DNA from: Bigelowiella natans CCMP2755
Lineage: Eukaryota > Cercozoa > Chlorarachniophyceae
DNA: 22,776 nucleotides
Assembly: GCA_000320545.1 (NCBI GenBank)
Contig: ADNK01001121.1
Coordinates: forward strand, 1-22,776
Direction of reading: 5' to 3'
A program made the position numbers and the translations under genes. Positions 10,541 through 20,013 of the stretch are shown here, piece by piece. Numbering within the stretch: the stretch's first letter is position 1; each line of letters opens with the position of its first letter. The notes beneath the pieces were generated by a model. The model saw only the letters and a program-made list of their open reading frames with translations, was not told the DNA's origin and made no database searches.

Positions 10541-11559
10541 AAATTGCTTAAGTCAATATAACTAGATAACGTGGAGCATCGAGAAAGTATGAGCATGGTT
10601 AATTACTGCATGTGTCATCCGCTATGCTAGTTGTATACATTTTTAGATACAACATGTGATATTGATGCACGACGGACGCAGCGTGCGCTACTAGGCTAGC
10701 GCATAGCATCATTACATCATGCCGTTCAGCTGCTACGCGCATCGCATACTACCATCGATGGCCCTACTACTAGCTAGCTAGCCTACAATGAACAACAAAT
10801 GCAATTTATTACCTTGTAGCCGCTGCTTGCACAGTTAGATAGCTTTGATCAATTCATTGCATATCAGTCTCATGTGTATAGACGTTGATGGCTAGCGATG
10901 GCTCGATATCGCACGCATAAGGCTAGATACAAATTGATAGATACGTACGATAGTAGTACACCTAGCTAGGCTAGCTAGACACGGTCATGCATGTATCGTA
11001 TCGCAGCATTTGTTTATTCTAGCGTTATGCGTATGTGCGCGCGTCTCTATACACATTTTGCACAGCTGTGGTACATGTGCACTATGCCAGCTACGTCAAT
11101 ACGCGTACGCACCGCGGCCAAAAGCACGATAAAGCATTTTTGTATAGCATTTAGCTGCATTGCATAGCTACATTAGGATGACAACTGAAAAAATTTAAAC
11201 ATTTCATTACATCCGTCTTATATTAACAAATGAAAAAACTAGTAAAAAATGGAAAATGTAGGTATGTCATAATAGATATGTGCAGCACCCGTGTTCACTA
11301 CTTGTTATATCTCAACATAACACAGTGCACGCAAGCCAGGATCGAGAATTCCCACCGCACTCTGCGGCTACTTTTACGCGCAGTGCTGTGGGTTGGATGC
11401 TGTTCGATTGTTTCTGCTACCCGTATGTTTGTTGTCGTACGCTATTCTGCACGATCAGCATCACCATCTTCACCGCCTCCTTCTCCTCCACTTGCAGCAA
11501 CTGCCGTTATCACGAAACCTTCCGCCAGCATCGCAGAGATATCATCATCATCATCATCA
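10541..11559. other. Convergent intergenic spacer, rich in short palindromes
   Basis: Lies between the 3' ends of KRI1 and of the glycosylase-like gene. No coding exon was found. About 10680-11180 is unusually dense in self-complementary hexamers and octamers: GCTAGC, TAGCTA, GCATGC, TGCATGCA, CGTACG, and a CTAGCTAGCTAGCC run near 10772. Texture resembles the repeat island at 16.6-18.6 kb, but I found no long shared segment by eye. It lacks the dinucleotide microsatellites typical of the introns. Confidence 0.6.
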
Positions 11560-12168
11560 TCATCTCTCTACGAGCTCTTTGGGAGAAGGCATGAGCACCT
11601 TGCTTTCCGACCTGAGGAGGTGAGGGGCTACTTCCGTGATGGCGACATGCTTCGGCTGGGTCACGGCTGTCAAGGGGAATAACTTGCTGTAAACTTTGCT
11701 CCACGCACCGTACGCCTGCGAAGAGAGAAAGAGAGAGAGAGAGAGAGGGAGAGAGAGAGGGAGAGGGAGAGAGAGGGAGAGATTATCAACGACGACAACG
11801 AAGATTTCTAAGCATTGATTCTTGCACGACAACGTTGCGAAATTACCATTGTCATCACCACCACCATCATCATCATCATCATCATAAACATCATTGCTAT
11901 TATTTGCCTGCTCTAATACTACTACATCTGCTACATCTTCTTCCTCATCACCTGTATCAGCAAGCTTGCGGTGAACTCTTTGCCGTGGAACTCTGTCATT
12001 TTTTGAGAAAGGCCAGCCTGCAACAAAGATAACAAATGGTCATTCGATATCTTCTCAATACCCATCTAACACCACCAAGCGGCAGCAGTAGCAGCAGCAG
12101 CAAACCTTGAAAACTTCTACGTTCTTAGCGTTGTTCCTCTCGGTGATTCCTGAGAAAAGAAGCATGCG

Positions 12169-12211
<43 letters not shown>

Positions 12212-12643
12212 AGGAGAAGGGCAGGAGGGGGAATGATGGTGGAAGAAAATATATTAAGATTGCAGTGAAAGCTCTGCAATGTTCTCACTGTGTATATTTT
12301 TCGATGATCTTCGAATATGAATTAAAGAGGGCCCATACCTGTGATTTTCTTTAGATCCTCACTCGAAATCCCTGGTTGCGATTTCCATCTAGTTTGGGGG
12401 GGGGAGCGGAGGCAACATGTTGCTTTAATGAAAATAGTAATCATTGGTAATTATTAGATGGTATTATTAGCAACGAAAAACAAATCTTTCCCTTGTCACG
12501 TCTCGTTTTTTCTTTCTAATGTATGTTGTGCTACATTGAGAGCGACACGAGATTCTTTTGCTTTTTCAACAATTTTGGAGCGGTCTGAAACCTGTCATTT
12601 ACAAAAGAGGGATCAGTAATGTTTCAATAATAGATAGGAGTAA

Positions 12644-12701
<58 letters not shown>

Positions 12702-13481
12702 GAGGCCAGATACTCAAATTAAAACTTCCAACAACAATAACAACAATAATATCAACAGCTCTTCTCTAAGCCAGCTGCTTTTACCGATAGGGTGCCATCA
12801 ACCACTTCTCTCTCTCCTTTGCATCCTTCTTCAGAGTTAAGCCTGAGAGATGGGGGGGGAGGGGGGGAGAAACAGGAGTGAGGGAATGAAGAAAACATTA
12901 AAAACGCATGAATTTTAGACAGACCGTATCGTGGGGAGCGTATTATTTGGTGATTTCGAGGTTCCTTAGCCTTCTCCAGCTTAAGAACACCCCCGTTAAA
13001 TGCGTTGAAGGTAAAGATTTCGGAATCAACCAGCGACTAATAGACAGTGGTTATGATTGAGGAGGAGGAGGAGGATAAAAAAGACGAAGAAGATAGAGAG
13101 CTTCATTCGCAAACTCCCGAAAATAAGAACTTAAAAAAAAAAGATTATCGCGAAACATCATCATTGTCGTGCTCGATTTTTGTGTATAATGCGGCATCTC
13201 AAAACGTCGTTCATACCACTATGTTTTTAGCTTTTGTTAGCTCCAGAATCCTGATAGAAGGGTGGCAGCAAGATAATGGGAGGACCAACAGTAATTACGT
13301 GAGAATAACGAAGCACAAAGATAGGGAAGAAAATATTAAGTGGAGTGCATATTGATTTCTTTGTTTTTCCGGCTTTTGTAATCTGTCTTCTTTACTTTCT
13401 GACGACGTTGCACGGGCCTTCAGTAATTATCCCAGTTTCCAACTCGATCACTCCTCTACCGTAGTGCAGACGATATTTGTA

Positions 13482-13521
<40 letters not shown>

Positions 13522-15115
13522 TTTGTTGCATAGTTCCTTCGTTGTCATCATCAAAATCATCTATTCGTGATACTACTGTGTGCTTGTTTATAAACCGTAT
13601 TAAGATGCCGCCGGTGCACTTCCCCGGGCTCCCAAAGGTCACGTCCAAACCCTAGTGTCAAGAAAGAGGAGGAGGAGGAGTAGAAGGAGGATGAAAACGC
13701 TACATTCACCTCAATGAGAGAGAGAGAGAGAGAGAGAACCCTTCCGTTCCTCCCGGGGATATGTAGACGCCCTCATCCATTTGCTACTATTTCTTATAAC
13801 CCCTCTACTTTAGTGAAATACCGAAAAAACTTTGTTGGTACTACTTACAACTACAACTACTACCATGTAAGAGCCGCCCTTGTAGGTCTTTCCTTGGCGA
13901 TGGAAGTACCAGTGACCGGTCGTCTAACAAGCAGAGAGAAGCAGCAGCGGTGGCAATAAATAAAACCAACCAATGATAGTTACAAACCATAGAAATGTAA
14001 GGTTGTAGCGATAACAACGATCGTGTGAGCCACACCTGGAGTTGCAGCTCATCCCCATGGGTGAATCTGTTCAAAAGACAATCATAAGAAAAACAGGAAC
14101 TTTCATCACCTTCCCATTTCCCCGTTTCCCTCTTCTTACACGTCTTTGTGGCTTTCACATTTGAGATAAGCCTCCACTTCCACCAGTCGAAACAGCTTTC
14201 CCGCTATCACCTGAGAACACGAGTACGCGGCCATAAATATTTATCCGAATAGTAAATTGTGTGATTTTCACTTAATTTTTTTTTCACACCAATCAGTACA
14301 AAATTTCACTCGTGATATACATCCAGCTGTTGTGTATGATGCAATGTTCTGAATTCCTTTCTTTCATTAGAAGTAATAAAAGTGATTCAGGGTAGTACCA
14401 TGTTGTAGCGGTTCATCATCACTCCGCAGATGAAGTTCAAGCGTTGTGCAATCTCGTTGACGGATCTAAATGTTGAAAGAAAAATTCCTAGTCTGAGCTT
14501 CGCTAAATGGACGGCCAAGCACTATTCACAAGTGAAAACAACCTTATTGTGTTGAAATCGCTCCCGAGAAGGTGCGCTAAGTTTTGCTCTAAGTTTTCTT
14601 GTTCTATTATTATTGGTCAAAATAATTTGATGAGTACGCGTCAATGCGGATGCTCAGCAGAAAACAATCTTTGAAGTTTCCAGCGGCCATAATAGATCGG
14701 AAGAAGAGATTTCGAATGATTTACCATGGGCATGAGTAATTGAAACGCCCCCGGCAGTGGCCGCACATGAGTCTGTATCTGTAGCTTCTGTCTCGAGAAG
14801 CCGCCGCCTCTTCAGCGACCGGACAGGATCTGGAAGTGGCGGTGTGTCGCGAACGCGGTTAATGGAAGCGACTGGAGCCCTGTTACCCGCCGATTGACTC
14901 TGGTTGCTCCTATCACTGCTCCCGCTACTCTGGTTGCTTATGCTACCTTTACCCTCAGGTTTATTGGTAAGAGGAGCTGGGCACTTCCGAACGCCGAGAA
15001 TCTTTTGCAATCGGTTCAGAGTCTGACAATTGAACTTTACACGCAAATTATTTTGGTTGGAAAGGTGCTCCACTGCTCTCGACAGGTCATTCCAAAATAC
15101 TTGCTCGCCCATCAT
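11560..15115 (-). CDS. Predicted methylpurine-DNA-glycosylase-like protein
   Basis: Spliced product 444 residues. Residues 1-130 are low complexity (Ser/Asn/Gln-rich) with an NLS-like SLKRRRLLE. The core (about 131-327) reads LLGSDFNTI, KLFRLVEVEAYL (E177, Y179), DVFTHGDELQL, HWYFHRQGKTYKGGSYMG, LDVTFG, TGGILIRGV, ITEGPCNVV, ILELTKAKNIV, SPRYGLTLKK and MAPYRF. This order resembles, from memory, a family of uncharacterised proteins in bacteria and eukaryotes related to 3-methyladenine DNA glycosylase. VEVEAY would correspond to the catalytic Glu-Ala-Tyr of human AAG/MPG, so base-excision repair of alkylated DNA is possible but unproven. A C-terminal extension (about 328-444, Lys/Glu-rich, with AYGAWSKVYSKLFP) is not recognised. 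Start: tandem ATGs at 15115 and 15112; the frame stays open upstream to an ATG at 15235 that would add a hydrophobic 40-residue leader. Confidence 0.72.
11722..12206. repeat. GA-rich, (CAT)n and (GA)n tracts
   Basis: GA-rich tract at 11722-11781 sits directly before the acceptor of the last glycosylase-like exon, so on the transcript it is a very long polypyrimidine tract. (CAT)n-type run at 11865-11885 and (GA)n at 12172-12206, the latter ending 22 bases from the acceptor of exon 12149-12106. Confidence 0.92.
12644..12698. repeat. (GT)n-(GA)n compound microsatellite
   Basis: (GT)n at 12644-12660 runs straight into (GA)n at 12661-12698, in the intron between exons 12842-12785 and 12591-12547. 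Confidence 0.95.
13482..13737. repeat. (GT)n-(GA)n and (GA)n microsatellites
   Basis: (GT)n at 13482-13497 fused to (GA)n at 13496-13521, and (GA)n at 13715-13737, in the introns either side of exon 13651-13596. Confidence 0.95.
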
Positions 15116-15790
15116 TTCAATGGAGAGGAGAGGAAGAAGTAGCGTTGATGCTGCTGCGAATAAATCAAGCACAATCTTGTTAATGAGGAAGGATTCTGTG
15201 ATGATCAAAAAATTCCATGTTCTAAGGCTATTCATTACCTGTGTTCTTGTCTCAGCGCTGCTGTTTGATGTTTAATGAGGGCTAATGAACTACAAAAATA
15301 ATGGGGCTGGGGAAACTTGTATGGAACCCTTCGATGCAGACTTTACTCACGCAACAGCTTTTTCTTACAGGAAGAAAAGCGTGCTATTTTATTTCGCGAC
15401 TAGACAATTCGTTTTTAGATTTTAAGGAAACATGTCTGTTTTAGCTAAAACTAGCAGACATTACGTAATGAAAAAAATTGTCCTACTTTTCCTGTCTCGT
15501 AGAATCCTGAAATCGCCTTTTATAAACACAAAAACAACCTCGATAGGCCAAATGCTTTCCAGAGATTCCTTCAATGACGACATATAAAAAAGGCTCGATT
15601 GTGAAAAGATAGGGTATGGTACCCTTTAACGTTTTCATTGCTTCCATGAGGAGTCTTTATTTTTACGACATGAAAAATGTGTATGTCGCAGATAAAATTG
15701 TCTTTACAAGAAGCTTAATAGGTAGTGCACGCTGTGAACGGAGACTTTACAGGCCTGTAAGAACTGTCCGGAGAAACTCTGGAGTCCTAA
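15116..15790. other. AT-rich upstream region of the glycosylase-like gene
   Basis: Gene-free except for the possible N-terminal extension to 15235 noted for the glycosylase-like gene. Presumably holds that gene's promoter and, at its right end, the undefined left edge of the retrotransposon fragment. No clear regulatory motif was seen. Confidence 0.4.
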
Positions 15791-16390
15791 GAGTTCCCTC
15801 GGAGTTTTCTCAAACTTGTCTCACAACATTGTGCAGTTCATCTGTCCACCAATGGTGACTTGTGTCGCAGCTTTTGCTCGTTCGTCAAACCCGATGCCCC
15901 AATTTGCAGATCCAGAGCCTGGGCGAGGAGCCACATTGGAAGGCCAGCTTCCAGATTGTTTAAGTGTCATCTTGATGATTGGCATGACAATTCAGGTGTG
16001 TTGCTCAAACTTCAGCTCCGCGCTGGGACTCACGAAACTGAGGAGCACAGGGCCAAAGTTTGCAATTTGCCCCCCTCTTTCTCGGTGTGTCCTCTTTGCA
16101 ATGCTGAAGTTGTTCAAAGTGTCAACCACCTCATCCATCATTGCACTCACTTGAATGCAGAGAGATGCAAGCTTCTCTCGCACATGAGATCCGCTCTGGG
16201 TTCAGCTTCTTCCCTCCACTCTTCGTTCTTTGACGCTCCAGACTCCTCCAAAACCAAAATTCTGCTGGGGGCCCCCTCAGATGATCCAATCGTAGATCGT
16301 CGTGTGGACATGGCCTTCAGGAAGTTTTTGCTCAGAGTGGAGGTCTTGCGCCGTCAGAACTTTGCTGCTGGTGTCATTGCTTCTCAATGA
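15791..16390 (+). pseudogene. LINE reverse-transcriptase C-terminus with zinc knuckle
   Basis: About 199 open codons without an obvious start. The end of an RT thumb/connection region (KLQLRAGTHETEEHRAKV) precedes a CCHC-type knuckle CPLCNAEVVQSVNHLIHHC (16088-16144), with spacing C-x2-C-x9-H-x4-C, as in the zinc-binding C-termini of many LINE RTs. A further 80 residues end at TGA. No internal stop occurs in this part, which suggests recent insertion, but the gene is incomplete and should be non-functional. Confidence 0.78.
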
Positions 16391-16520
16391 CCAAGTCATG
16401 CCATTTTGGCAAACCAGCTGGTTGATTTGCTGGTCACAGTCCTCACTGAAACCAGTTCGAGGCACTGCATTTTGCACACTGCAAGTGTCTTGCAACACTT
16501 TGGAAGTGCAGTTTTTCATC

Positions 16521-16544
16521 ATTGTTTCATTGTTTCATTGTTTC
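16521..16544 (+). repeat. (ATTGTTTC)3 LINE 3' tail
   Basis: Three perfect 8-bp units followed by GTCATT, then a G-run. Marks the likely 3' end and the target junction of the LINE copy. Confidence 0.75.
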
Positions 16545-16550
16545 GTCATT

Positions 16551-16880
16551 CGGGGGGGAAGTCCAGCAATGCTGGAATGGCACCTCTCGCGCGCGTGCAA
16601 ACGTCTGCATGCTCGAACTGTGACCAAATGCCTTCGCCGCCACAATCACCACGATTGATCTCTCACTTGTGGATGATCTTCGAAACACCAACCTTCATCA
16701 ACTCGGCAAGCTGGCAAGCCAGCAAGGCCGTCAAGGCACTTGCTGGCTTGCATCCCTTTTCGTGCACTTGAGCGTGCTGGCGTGGCCAGGCGGAACCGTG
16801 CCAGCTGGCCAGCGCAGAATGTGCATGGATCTGGAGGTGTGCATCTGACCAGCTAGCCAGTGCATTGCGTCCATGCCAGC
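16551..16880. other. Repeat-like spacer with a 13-bp hairpin
   Basis: No gene seen. Contains a perfect 13-bp inverted repeat, gcaagccagcaag at 16714-16726 and its complement at 16739-16751, with a 12-base loop. Rich in CCAGC/GCTGG, like the foldback element to its right. Confidence 0.55.
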
Positions 16881-17947
16881 GCAGCAGACCACCACACCAT
16901 GCCCCACGTGCACAACACACACTTCACTTCCCACCTGCCGTCAGTGGGGGAACGACACAAAATTTTCATTTCAAAAATTCACCCACTGACGACCCACTGC
17001 TGAACTGAATTGCCAGAATGAAATGGCAAAATCGCACGAGCACGACACGTCAAGTGCCCCACATTTGATTTCCCATCAGCAATCAGCAGCAAAACGTGCG
17101 AAAATGCGCAAACGTGAAAGCTTTCTTGCCTGCCATGTGTTTTGTGAAAACAATCTTTGTTGAAAATGACATGGCAAAGTGTGTTTTTTGATGTTGTGAG
17201 TTTTGCTGGTACGTTCGCAACTGTGCACTGCTGACTGGCCACAGCAGAGCATCGCGCAGCAAAAAAATGACGTGGCAAAGTGCACTTTTCAACAATGCGA
17301 ACATGCTGGCATGTTCGTGACTGTGCACTGGCCACAGCAGAGCATCGCGCAGCAAAAAATTTGACATGGCAAAGTGCATTTTTCAATGTCACGAACATGC
17401 TGGCACATTCGCAACTGTGCACTGGCTAGCTGGTCACAGCAGAGCATCGCGCAGCAAAAAAATGGATGTGTCCTCCAGCTGATGACAGACACAACAACAC
17501 GGTGCACGTGATGTGCATGCATCACATGCACATTGCGTGCAATGCGCGAAAGCAGCACTCGGACGTTGGTCGATGCCATTTTTTTTGCTGCGCGATGCTC
17601 TGGCTGCTGTGGCCAGTGCACAGTTGCGAACATGCTGGCATGTTCGCAACATCAAAAAATGCATTTTGCCATGTCATTTTCAACAAAGATTGTTTTCACA
17701 AAACACATGGTAGGCAAAGCTTTCATGTTGCGCATTTTCGCACATTTTGCTGCTGATTGCTGATGGGAAATCAAATGTGGGGCACTTGACATGTCATGCT
17801 CGTGCGATTTTGCCATGTCATTCCAGCAATTCAGTTCAGCAGTGGGTCGTCAGTGGGTGAATTTTTGAAATGAAATTTTTGTGTCGTTCCCCTGCTGACG
17901 GTGGATGGGAAATGAAATGTGGGGCATGGTGTGGTGGTCTGCTGCAT
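16881..17947. mobile_element. Foldback (large inverted-repeat) element
   Basis: Left arm about 16881-17268 and right arm about 17577-17947 are reverse complements. The outer 27 bases (16881-16907 against 17921-17947) match perfectly, and a stretch of about 45 bases around 17133-17177 and 17662-17708 is nearly perfect. Inner arm sequence consists of ~95-101-bp units: one pairs with the right arm's inverted unit (17577-17676) and two extra direct copies (17268-17362, 17362-17462) precede a spacer at 17463-17576. Indels separate the arms in places. Tandem subrepeats inside long inverted termini are the hallmark of foldback transposons; no transposase was found, so it would be non-autonomous. Confidence 0.75.
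17167..17462 (+). repeat. Three tandem ~95-101-bp units
   Basis: Units at about 17167-17268, 17268-17362 and 17362-17462. Each begins TGAC(A/G)TGGCAAAGTG and ends with CACAGCAGAGCATCGCGCAGC followed by an A-run. A fourth copy, inverted, is at 17577-17676. Short open frames across the units are by-products of the repetition. Confidence 0.85.
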
Positions 17948-18661
17948 GCCCAGCTAGCTGGGTGGAGGTCCAGAGGTCGTGCAGAGCCAGAGAGGTGTGC
18001 ACTCGTGCATGCCAGCTAGCAAGCATGCATGCAACTTGCGCTAGCTAGCTGGCATGTGCCACTGCACACACACTGCAGTTGAAACGCGCCTTGAGGCAGT
18101 CACAGGAGATGTTGATGATCAGCACACACAACTCAGTCAAACCTGCACGCGCGTGACGAGTGGCATGACCTCTCAACCTAGCAATTGAGAGCAATTTTTG
18201 CGTGTGTGTCAAGGTGTGCTGAAATTCCAGCAATTTTCACGTGCGTGTGCTGAAATTTCACAATGACATGCTAGCATGAAGTCAGTCTAGCAGTCCAGCA
18301 GTGCCAGAGTGCATGTGCGCACACCTCACTCCAGCACTGCAGCTCTAGAGCTCGTGATGAGTTTGCAAAACTTGTGAGCACAGCAAGTGCAACTGCGCTA
18401 GCTGTTTCAGAAGTGGCAAGCATTTTGCAATTTGCGCACACGCGCTGGCAGGCGTTGAAAAATGAGTTTTTGAAGCTGAAATTCGAAAAAAAAGTTCAAA
18501 TTTGAACTTCAAACAGGCTCCAGTGTGCTTCCAATGTCCAATTGCAATGATTGAGCGCGCTAGCTAGCCAGGCCGCGCGCGCAAAGCATGGTTTGTGCAA
18601 ACCCCAGTCGTTGCAGGGTTTGACGGAGTTGCGTGCATGAACAGGCAGCAGGGCAGCTTTC
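17948..18661. other. Palindrome-rich repeat-island flank
   Basis: No gene seen. Dense in GCTAGC, GCATGC, TGCCAGCT and GCGCGC words. Contains a perfect 18-bp palindrome, aagttcaaatttgaactt, at 18492-18509. Base texture matches the foldback element, so the whole 16.6-18.6 kb may be layered repeats. Confidence 0.5.
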
Positions 18662-18898
18662 TCATGCTATGCCTAGATCGAACGCCTTTGTGTTCTCATC
18701 ACGCTTGAGGGTCGCCAGTCGCGCACTTCGCGCACAGCGATCGACTGCCTTGAATGCTAGAATGGGCGTCGTCCGCAACATGAAGTATGCAGCAGCAACA
18801 AAGTGCAAATGACGCATCAAATCACAGTCTAGCAGTCTGAGAACAACCTGGATAATCAAAACTGCAAAATTTCTGCTACTTCCAAGCTTTGCTTTCAT
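18662..18898 (-). other. Unassigned 78-codon open frame
   Basis: Overlaps the 3' end of the coiled-coil gene in another frame and runs into its 3' flank. It has hydrophobic patches and a basic/acidic C-terminus (ATLKRDENTKAFDLGIA). It could be chance, 3' UTR, or a decayed transposon fragment; I recognise nothing in it. Confidence 0.15.
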
Positions 18899-19336
18899 CC
18901 ATTATGCCGACTGATGCTCCTCCTCCTGTCGCGGCCGTCGGTGTGCCTACTACGTCCGCCGCTGCTCCATCTACTGTCCGATGCATGGGCGACTTATCTG
19001 GCATTTGAAAATCGTTGTCGTCTGGCACAAACACTTCCACACCAGAGAAAGTTTGTGGCTCCAACCCCCTCTGTAATGTATATTGACCTCATCATAAGAT
19101 TATCATCAACTTAAGCAGTTATGAAATTCCAAGCAAAGTGTTTTGCCTATCGACAACACTTTTTACTAACAGCTATCGCAGAGAACATAGATACTTTCTT
19201 GGTGATTTCGAAATTCATGTTCTGAGATACATACAGACACACAATTTCGCACGCAATTATATTAACACTAACCGTGTTTCCAGGAGAGAAATCAGTTGGA
19301 TTCGCATCGATGCCGCTCCTATTTTTTTGATGGAGC

Positions 19337-19409
<73 letters not shown>

Positions 19410-19429
19410 CATATATATATATATATAAG

Positions 19430-19460
<31 letters not shown>

Positions 19461-19975
19461 ACAACTGCCATGACGATCTTACCTCCCGCATAATCAACAA
19501 CAATTTTCATCTTCTCACGACCTTCGGCTCCTATCAAGCTGCCATAACGAAAGCCTTGAGTCTAAAGTCACGGTATGAAGACGCACAAAAATACACATGT
19601 TAAATGTAAATACATATGCAATTAAAATTTTGAAAACATGTAGACGTTGTAGTACTCACATGAATGAGAAAGATATAGATTGTTTGGAAGCTTCGTGCAC
19701 ACATAGGCACACATAGATATCCGAGGTACGACATTTGATCGCCCAGGAAGACAGTTTATAAACAACATGCAGGAGAAACACTACCAGTGCTGCTTTGTTG
19801 TCCCTCCTCTATGCTCCTCTCTTCATCTATTATAGATTAGAGAATGGATATAAAAAAAGCAGAAATATTAAGAATTGGTTCCAGTGCAGGAATTATATAA
19901 AAAATAGCAGGTGCACCAACAGTACACACACACACACACACTCACATACACATACACATACACACCAGAGAGAGA

Positions 19976-20013
<38 letters not shown>

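Larger units (their letters stand above)
11560..15115 (-). other. Exon model of the glycosylase-like gene (16 exons)
   Basis: Minus-strand exons 5' to 3': 15115-14725, 14576-14543, 14465-14399, 14210-14140, 14066-14036, 13923-13864, 13651-13596, 13455-13396, 13250-13217, 13036-12925, 12842-12785, 12591-12547, 12388-12339, 12149-12106, 12017-11952, 11715-11560. Sum 1335 nt, in frame, all GT-AG. The 34-nt second and ninth exons were each found because the flanking exons would not join in phase without them. The donor at 12547 could alternatively be about 13 bases further downstream. Stop TGA at 11560-11562. Confidence 0.8.
15791..16550 (+). mobile_element. 3' fragment of a non-LTR (LINE-type) retrotransposon
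   Basis: The sequence holds the C-terminal end of a reverse-transcriptase ORF, its stop at 16388-16390, a ~130-nt 3' UTR and a terminal array of three perfect ATTGTTTC units at 16521-16544. Short-unit tails of this kind are typical of several LINE clades (CR1/L2/Jockey-like). The catalytic RT core and endonuclease are absent; the frame closes with a stop at 15788-15790 and I could not follow the element further left, so this looks like a 5'-truncated copy. The left boundary is approximate. Confidence 0.78.

Noticed and set aside
17167-17462. CRISPR-like direct repeats
   Set aside because: Units are ~95-101 bp, directly abutting with no unique spacers, and the genome is eukaryotic.
16979-17763. 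Many overlapping frames of 60-147 codons on both strands
   Set aside because: Generated by the inverted and tandem repeats of the foldback element; the same peptide words recur in several frames.
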